From: Cephalothrix simula
Lineage: Eukaryota > Nemertea > Palaeonemertea > Archinemertea > Cephalotrichidae
Direction: 5' to 3'
DNA length: 12,725 nt
NCBI GenBank assembly: GCA_035591015.1
Contig: JAXIUW010181848.1
Location: 1-12,725 of the forward strand
Shown: positions 7,376 through 12,725 of the stretch, piece after piece
Numbering within the stretch: the first letter of the stretch is position 1
Layout: every line of letters starts with the position of its first letter
The notes under the pieces: generated by a model
Told to the model about the DNA's origin: nothing
The model's database searches: none
The model's input: only the letters and a program-made list of their open reading frames with translations
Translations under genes and position numbers: made by a program

Positions 7376-7429
7376 GGGAATAATATGTCCACGAATTATA
7401 GTATGCCGTAAATGGAGCAAATTATTGCG
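7376..7429 (+). other. Possible 54-bp mini-exon
   Basis: The acceptor GTGACTTTTTCAG ends at 7375 and the donor TTGCG|GTAAGTTG begins at 7430. One of the three frames is open throughout and encodes GIICPRIIVCRKWSKLL plus part of a final codon; the other two contain stops or reach none of the flanks usefully. The peptide is not recognised. Such a short exon needs partner exons, and none is identified. Confidence 0.2.
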
Positions 7430-8760
7430 GTAAGTTGTATTCATTTTTTAAATATTTTTTACTCTAACATTTTTTTAGTTTTTAAACCATTTTAATTTTT
7501 TCTTAAAGCTTTTTATGTCTTTTATATTCAACATAGACTATTATATAATCTTAAATTGAGCAAAGGAGCTCTAGGGTGATATACAAAAATGTATGGTAAA
7601 TAAATAAAATATGAATTAATGGCAAAATAGAACGAAATTATTTTTTCTTCTGATTCTCATTTTACGAGAACATCCCACCAACTTCCTAGAAAAAAGTATA
7701 GTGAAATAAATAAAGTATTAATCAGTATTGGGGGTGCCACGAAATTCCTAGTAAATTTTGTGTTTACTGGTTTCTTTATTCTACAAACTGGAGCGGTTGC
7801 CCGACAGGGAAAATAAAACTAAAAATACCCAAAAATGGGTCAAAACGTAAAGTTACGTTAAACCCGACCCGCTGTTGTCGCAGTATACAGGCTAGGCAGT
7901 TGGCATGGAGTTTTGGGGTGAAAATGGGAGGTTTACCCTTTATTCTTAATAATTGTGCCAGTTTTGCAAATAAATAGATAAGAATATTTTATACGTGCTT
8001 ATTGAACTCATCATCAAAGACATAAACAACTTTTATAGACATGATATTCTGCCATAAGCATAAGGGTATTTAGTTTAATGTCTTTAATATACTATTTGTG
8101 ATTTTTTTTGGTCCCTGGAGCTCTATACTCACGTAATCGTATTTTGTATCTGATAAAAAAACATTTTTATGAGAATTGAGGGCTACGTTAGTCATCAAGA
8201 ACATGGAGAATAGCATATACAACATGTAGGTTTATGCAATGATCTATGACCACAAATATTCCTCTAAATCCTCTTTATTATCCAATGTATCTAAAGTATA
8301 CTCTACATGCATTTATATATACAAAGATACAAAAGTTGTATTATGTATGTTCCATCTCAGGTGCAATATTAGTATAGACATAGTGAATTTACTCACTTTG
8401 AGTTAAACACATTCAAGCTTTATCTCTTATGTTTTAAAAACTTAGGAAAATCATAACTGCAATGATTTATGATATGGCTAATATTGTGATGTTCACTGTT
8501 TAAAGTTATGATTTTACGTACGAATTTAAAATTAAATCACCGATTCTAAGACTTTCGGAATCAGACTATGTACGAACAGAATTTCTAAAAGAATTCATAA
8601 GTGGATAAATATTTTTCAGAAGAAAATCATAGATAACAACAAGGTGTTTGAGATTCTTCAGTTATCACGTAATTTTTGGCTGGGCGGTTTTTGAAGATGT
8701 CCGTTGTAAGTTTACAAAAAGTTAGACCTTGTTAGTTATATTCAGTTTGAGACAATCCTG
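7430..8760. other. AT-rich spacer without supported features
   Basis: I see no frame, repeat end or RNA motif that stands out. Small inverted pairs cluster near 7823-7860 (ACCCAAAAATGGGT, then AACGTAAAGTTACGTT). AATAAA words at about 7602 and 7704 are expected in such AT-rich sequence. Confidence 0.5.
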
Positions 8761-9144
8761 GCCTTATAATGAGCAAGAGGCGCACTGCTACTGGACATGT
8801 AAAGTGACGGTCATTGTGGTAGCGAGTGCATGGGCATGGAGGGCTCAATGACGATACAAGAATTTCATACAATATCGATTGTATACCCAAGATTTTGGTT
8901 TTACTTATTTTATGTTCCTCTTGTGAAGGGCAATCGGGTATTAATATGGCTTGCCAAGAGCATTAGACAATTCTATGGAAGATGTTGCAGAGCGGCAAGT
9001 AACAACCATCGCCCCGCCATTCTGGTTGGGGGAGATGCATTGCCCTCTCTCATTAATGTAGAACCAGTAAAATTACGTTTACGATATCAAATATAACAAA
9101 GCCCAAAGGTTTTGACACAAGAAAATTATAATGTTTCTTTAATA
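8761..9144 (+). other. Unassigned interval with overlapping short frames
   Basis: An ATG frame at 8830-9096 (88 codons) is unrecognised. In the two alternative frames the same bases also read as protein-like fragments of about 38 codons, for example one containing MEDVAERQVTTIAPPFW. This could be a frame-shifted relic of coding sequence or chance. GC content is locally a little higher than in the flanks. No domain, splice structure or homolog can be named. Confidence 0.15.
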
Positions 9145-9405
9145 GCGTATTCTGATGGTGCTACCTGTGATCATCTGGAGTAAATACCGGCTTTTATGAG
9201 ACCTTATGAATGCAACCAATTTGGAGAATCACACTGGTACACATTATCGTTGGTGCTGCCTGTGATCAAGTACATCACGGAAATTGTAACTTGTCTTGGA
9301 GAATGGGTTTACATTATTGTTGGTGCTACCTGTGATCAACTGTAATAATTACCAGGATTTTTCAACTTGGAGAATGGAGAGACATTATTCTATAGAGCCA
9401 CAGAA
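9145..9405. repeat. Diverged tandem array, ~70-bp unit
   Basis: A 17-bp core GGTGCTACCTGTGATCA occurs at 9157-9173, 9252-9268 (one change) and 9322-9338. A second block TTGGAGAATGG-like occurs at about 9221, 9296 and 9367. Units 9241-9310 and 9311-9381 are 70 and 71 bp and both start ACATTAT. Unit 1 is about 96 bp and more diverged, and a fourth partial unit starts at 9382. Unit lengths are not multiples of three, so it is not a repeated protein domain. Confidence 0.8.
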
Positions 9406-11263
9406 TGGGTTGGTTGAAAATGAGTAGTGTAGTACTCTGCTGGAATTTTTGTTGTTGCTTTTGATGGCATTGTACCTTGTATTTTCATTACAAGCAAAAT
9501 CTTCGCTTTGAAGTTCTGAAGCACTTGCAGACTATGTAAATGGTAAATAATCGTGGGAAACTCTGTCGATGATTTTCAGTCTGTCAACTGCAGAAGTTAT
9601 TGAAGATGCACTTGAATCGTTTGCACCTGCACCGATTATCTATGATAAGACAGATTTAGAAGAAGACTCAAGTATTAATTGCTTATTATGCTTTAAATAT
9701 TACGTGATTGCTGATTCTGCATGGATGGTAAATCCAATATTTGAGTGACATCAACAAGTTTCGACATCAATAATTGTGAATATTTCATAAAGTTACCTTT
9801 TCTCGGAGCTAAATTGGCATATTCTCAATTCCATTGAAGATAATGTCATCACCGTAACTTTAGACTAGATTAGTTAAATTTGGTTTGAACCATGGAACTT
9901 TAATGACAAATGACATTATCCAATGACTATTCCAATAATGAAAAACCCAGAATAGAATCTGAAAGCAGACTGTTGCTTCATATGATTGAAGTTGTTGTGA
10001 TGGTCATTCTCCCAGAGAAAGATGCCATCATGTTGCTGTCATGCCTAAGAATTTGTGATGAAAGTGTAACCCCTCGTGCCAACGGTTGCATATTAAAACA
10101 CATTCTGAAAAAAATGGTTTAATGGGTGGATTTTATAGACCTTGTACTCTCCAATGATTAGTTTTAAAAGATATCTTGAAAAGAACATTTTTCGGTGTGA
10201 GAAACTCTCCACTAATTTTTCTAAATAACCCCTAAAACTCGTCAGCGGTCTCGCAAACTATTTTTTTGTTTATTTCACTAGTGTCCTTAACCAGGTGTCA
10301 CAGCTATTGGACAAACTTAGCAATAACAATTTCTTGCTTGTAGCTAAGTAAACTGCGAGGTGTTATATTGTGGTTCTAAATTCCCCCACTTACTCTTCTG
10401 GTTTGCAATTATTAATAATTGACTCCAAGGTAAATGTTAGTTTTTTCGACATTCTCCCCAAGACAAATACGCCAAGTCGTCTATAATGACACTCTTAAGT
10501 GTTCTTGGTGTTCCTAAGTAAGTGTAGTGGCCCCTGAGCTGATGTAAGAAATAAATACATCTTCCCACTTGTTGAAGGGTGAATTCACGTGATAGAAAAC
10601 GGAAACCACTTAGCATGCTCGGCATAAAATGTAAGTTATTGGTTTTTTCTTATTTTAAATCATAAACAATACTGCATCAGTTACCGGTTATAGTTTTTAA
10701 GTTAAAAATGTTGACAAGTTTACCACTCCTGAAACTGCAGATATTGATAATATTGTAGAAATCAATGATTTTGTAAGAGCTTTATATTCGGAAATCAATT
10801 AGTTAATCACAAACTAAATGCATCAGAAACTGATTGGATTTTTTATTTCTTTATCCATTTTGAGTTTGTATTTCATCTATAAAGGAGTAAATCTCGTAGG
10901 AGCAGTTTTTTTTGGTCAAGAACCTATTTTAGCTGAAAGGCATTGTCAAATTTGTTGGTGTGGGAATAATACATATGTTTTTTATCTTTTGCCTTCCGTG
11001 TTTCTTGTTGCAAGTTTTTCGTGTCGTTGCTCAAAAAATATACTTGTTTGTGATCCGTTTTAGGTAAAAATGATGGGCACTCGACTAATAAGGATAGGTA
11101 AGATGATGGTGAAGGGAATGAAGGGAATGGCATGAAGAGACTTTAAAATCGCCACAAATTCCAGTAATAGCAAAAAGAAACAAAAAACACTGGCACACAA
11201 CCAAATTTCGACGGTTCGTCTTTATTAAGACTGTTAAACTGTTAATTTATATCACCAACATAT
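9406..11263. other. Long AT-rich spacer with short unassigned frames
   Basis: A 59-codon frame from ATG at 9569 (ending near 9748) has an acidic, protein-like start containing STAEVIEDALESFAPAP. A 70-codon ATG frame lies at 9910-10122. The two are in the same general area but share no visible splice link and I recognise neither. Frames at 10437-10625 (minus) and 10818-11063 (plus) are not convincing. A small repeat (GAAGGGAAT twice near 11111-11129) is present. Decayed coding sequence between about 9450 and 10125 is possible but unsupported. Confidence 0.3.
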
Positions 11264-11393
11264 CAATTGCCTCACCATCAACAGGAGCAGCATCAGCACA
11301 TTTTATTCTTAAAATTTCATTTGAATTTTTTGATTCTGTGATTTGAAGAAGGCATAGGCCCCTATAATATGATCTTAAATTACCGTATACATA

Positions 11394-11447
11394 TCATTAA
11401 TTGCATTACCGTCATCTTTATCATTAATTGTATTACCGTCATCTTTA
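11394..11447. repeat. 27-bp tandem duplication
   Basis: Units 11394-11420 and 11421-11447 both run TCATTAATTG, then ATTACCGTCATCTTTA, differing at one base (C versus T). Confidence 0.9.
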
Positions 11448-11491
11448 TCATCACCATCACCATGATCATCATCAGCAGCAGCAGCAGCAAG
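11448..11491. repeat. Compound ATC/CAG microsatellite
   Basis: TCATCACCATCACCATG is followed by ATCATCATC and then five consecutive CAG triplets (CAGCAGCAGCAGCAG). The left copy of the surrounding repeat has only an interrupted version, so the expansion is specific to this copy. Confidence 0.8.
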
Positions 11492-11561
11492 ATAATCTCA
11501 ATCTTTTAATTCCATTCTGATTCGGTGATGGCATATTGTGATGTAATACGAGTTTAAATTA

Positions 11562-12305
11562 GTTGATACTAGTTGATACACATGTATTACTTCGAAATTG
11601 GATATCAGAAAGTAGAAATTACTTTGATATAGACTTCATGTGACCGTCAATTGACATTTTACCTATAGCCTATGGTTGTCTTACCTACGGAAAGAAGACG
11701 ACCAGGAAAGTTAACTTGAATGTCTACTAATTTGTTATTGAGGTTAAGTCTTGGTCATCAACCGGTCATAATTTGAATTAGTAAAATGATAGACGAAGCT
11801 ATCGATTTTGAATCGATGATAATCATGACTTGTCTCTGGAAGATGTAATTTATGATTTTGATATATTGTTCCAATCCTGATAATTCTTGGCCATGAGAGA
11901 AGTCCAGATGAAAATATTCGTATGTAGACATTGTCTTAAATTTATAGATTAATTTGTCTTTTACGGCAGAAATAACACTCGCATTTGTTTTTTCGAATTA
12001 ATCATGTTTGAACAACGACAAAGGTTTACTCATGAGCCGTTAGTTACATGAAATTGCCTCATTGGCTTGCTTAAAAGCTCTTCTGTGCTCAAAAGATTTT
12101 ATAATCGATTCCTTGTTTGTTTTATCGTTATATTATTTCAAAAATGATTTTGTCAATGAAGCCTTAGGGCAGGCAAATATAAATATAACAAAAAAAGATG
12201 ATAGGAGTAATGTAGTCACAAGAATAAAAAAAATAGTAGTATGTATCAGTAATTTTAAAACAATTCTTGTTTATCATCGGCTGTTACACTAATAAAGTGT
12301 TCTAA
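11562..12305. other. Spacer; one doubtful AT-rich frame
   Basis: TAGTTGATAC is duplicated at 11560-11579 and ATCGATTTTGAATCGAT near 11803 is a small hairpin. A frame open from 12044 to 12292 has no early ATG, is rich in hydrophobic and lysine codons, and ends in a TAA that overlaps AATAAA (12291-12296). This arrangement could mimic a last exon but is expected by chance in such sequence. Confidence 0.3.
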
Positions 12306-12308
12306 TTC

Positions 12309-12478
12309 AGGGGGGAGGGGGGGTTGTTAGCCTAGTTTCATACTTTGACCAGGGTGGGGTGGTGTTTTGGGGTCCGCGGAAAACTAGTCTGACGTCAGAC
12401 TAGTTATGGTGGGTGTTTTGGAAATTTTAGAGATTAATTAGTTTGACAGGCTAGTTGGTGGGTGTTTTGACATTTTAC
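12309..12478. repeat. Three-copy G/T-rich repeat block
   Basis: CTAG-centred blocks at about 12331, 12399 and 12452 are each followed within a few bases by GGTG-GGTGTTTTGG-type sequence (12353-12372, 12406-12421, 12457-12470). The last two units, TAGTTATGGTGGGTGTTTTG (12401-12420) and TAGTTGGTGGGTGTTTTGAC (12452-12471), are closest. The block opens with a nearly pure G tract at about 12310-12323. It looks like a diverged minisatellite or part of a mobile element end. Confidence 0.6.
12382..12405. repeat. Perfect 24-bp palindrome centred on TGACGTCA
   Basis: AACTAGTCTGAC is immediately followed by its exact reverse complement GTCAGACTAGTT. The centre is the canonical CREB/ATF octamer TGACGTCA (12390-12397). 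Flanking copies of the surrounding repeat have only half of this palindrome (for example GACAGGCTAGTT at 12444-12455). Confidence 0.9.
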
Positions 12479-12562
12479 TAGAAATATAACCAAAATAATA
12501 ACCAAAATGTCCGTAAAATATTTTGTCGTGAAATCAAAAAATCACAATCTTTTCACGATTTT

Positions 12563-12593
12563 TACCCCTCGGCGAAATTTTCGCCAAGGGGTA
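12563..12593. repeat. Hairpin heading a second interspersed repeat
   Basis: TACCCCTCGGCGAAA (12563-12577) is the complement of TTTCGCCAAGGGGTA (12579-12593) at 14 of 15 positions around a single base. From memory, an ACCCCT-GGCGAAA / CCAAGGGGTA stem followed by GTCTG/GTCCG repeats is a frequent repeat head in bivalve sequence. Confidence 0.8.
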
Positions 12594-12601
12594 TTAGAAT
12601 C

Positions 12602-12653
12602 GTCGTGTCTGTCTGTCTGTCTGTCTATCCGTCCGTCTGTCTGTCTGTCTGTG
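12602..12653 (+). repeat. (GTCT)n / (GTCC)n microsatellite
   Basis: Runs of GTCT at about 12607-12626 and 12637-12651 flank a short ATCCGTCCGTCT interruption. Simple tetranucleotide repeat. Confidence 0.95.
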
Positions 12654-12725
12654 AAAAGTTCTATCTCCTCCGACACCAGGAATGGTATCGATCAGGACTA
12701 TGCATAGAAATGATGTACATAAAAA

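Larger units (their letters stand above)
11264..11561. repeat. Diverged ~145-bp direct repeat
   Basis: The left copy (about 11262-11392) and right copy (about 11391-11561) share, in order: CATATCA, AATTGC, a CATCA/CAGCAGCA-type stretch, TTTTATTCTTAAAATT or TCAATCTTTTAATT, GATTCTGTGAT or GATTCGGTGAT, GGCATA, and a terminal TTAAATTA. The right copy is longer because of the nested 27-bp duplication and the triplet expansion. Confidence 0.55.
12563..12725 (+). mobile_element. Start of a Helentron/pearl-like non-autonomous element (candidate)
   Basis: The hairpin is followed after eight bases by a GTCY microsatellite and then a non-repetitive body (TCCTCCGACACCAGGAATGG and onward) that runs off the window edge. 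Hairpins with tetranucleotide GTCY or ACGG microsatellites are known in Helentron-derived non-autonomous elements: DINE-1 and mini-me of flies, and pearl of bivalves. The class is inferred from that architecture alone. The plus-strand frame at 12507-12707 is just translation of the microsatellite and is not a gene. Confidence 0.5.

Noticed and set aside
9145-9405. CRISPR-like array
   Set aside because: Spacing is irregular, the intervening sequences are related to each other, and the genome is eukaryotic.
10818-11063. 81-codon ATG frame with hydrophobic start resembling a membrane protein
   Set aside because: T-rich sequence automatically gives hydrophobic codons. It is overlapped antisense and has no gene context.
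12062-12292. Possible last exon with stop overlapping AATAAA
   Set aside because: No early ATG, no convincing acceptor, and AT-rich composition makes both the frame and the hexamer expected by chance.
12507-12707. 66-codon plus-strand frame with CLSVCLSIRPSVCLSV
   Set aside because: The repeated residues are translation of the GTCT microsatellite.

Overview
The window looks like intergenic or intronic DNA from a repeat-rich animal genome, most plausibly a bivalve mollusc or a close lophotrochozoan relative. It is AT-rich and has no bacterial-style gene packing: no open frame exceeds about 113 codons, several of the longer frames have no ATG start, and none carries a domain I recognise. Instead there are non-autonomous transposable elements, tRNA-derived SINE pieces, hairpin-headed repeats of a kind I remember from bivalve sequence, diverged tandem repeats and isolated splice-like signals. 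The bivalve assignment rests on remembered repeat families, not a database search, and is moderate at best.

Layout. Positions 1-402 hold about three diverged copies of a roughly 110-bp unit. Position 403 starts a hairpin-headed interspersed repeat that may reach about 1050. A short, protein-like possible terminal exon follows a good splice acceptor at 1681-1750. Positions 2160-2606 are a MITE with near-perfect structure: inverted ends, a TTA target duplication (Harbinger type) and an internal 55-bp tandem duplication. One isolated minus-strand ORF (84 codons) lies at 2755-3009. About 3010-4900 is featureless apart from small hairpins and a 13-bp duplication. A degenerate tRNA-like SINE fragment lies near 4940-5070. 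A second MITE with 64-bp inverted ends occupies 5302-5680, directly followed by a splice-like donor, a 76-bp possible intron and a possible 116-bp exon.

A clearer tRNA-derived SINE lies on the minus strand at about 6122-6334. Two 59-bp direct repeats lie at 6575-6721. A possible mini-exon is at 7376-7429. About 7430-9140 shows little. Positions 9145-9405 carry a tandem array with a conserved 17-bp core. Positions 11264-11561 carry a diverged direct repeat with ATC/CAG microsatellite expansion. The right edge (12309-12725) has a G-rich tract, a perfect 24-bp palindrome inside a three-copy repeat, and the start of a second hairpin-headed element with a GTCT/GTCC microsatellite, resembling Helentron-type non-autonomous elements (DINE-1/mini-me/pearl).

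There are no genes here that can be said to work together. The coherent story is successive insertion of non-autonomous mobile elements into neutral DNA, with a possible exonization next to the second MITE. I found no convincing undescribed molecular system; the repeats are the content.
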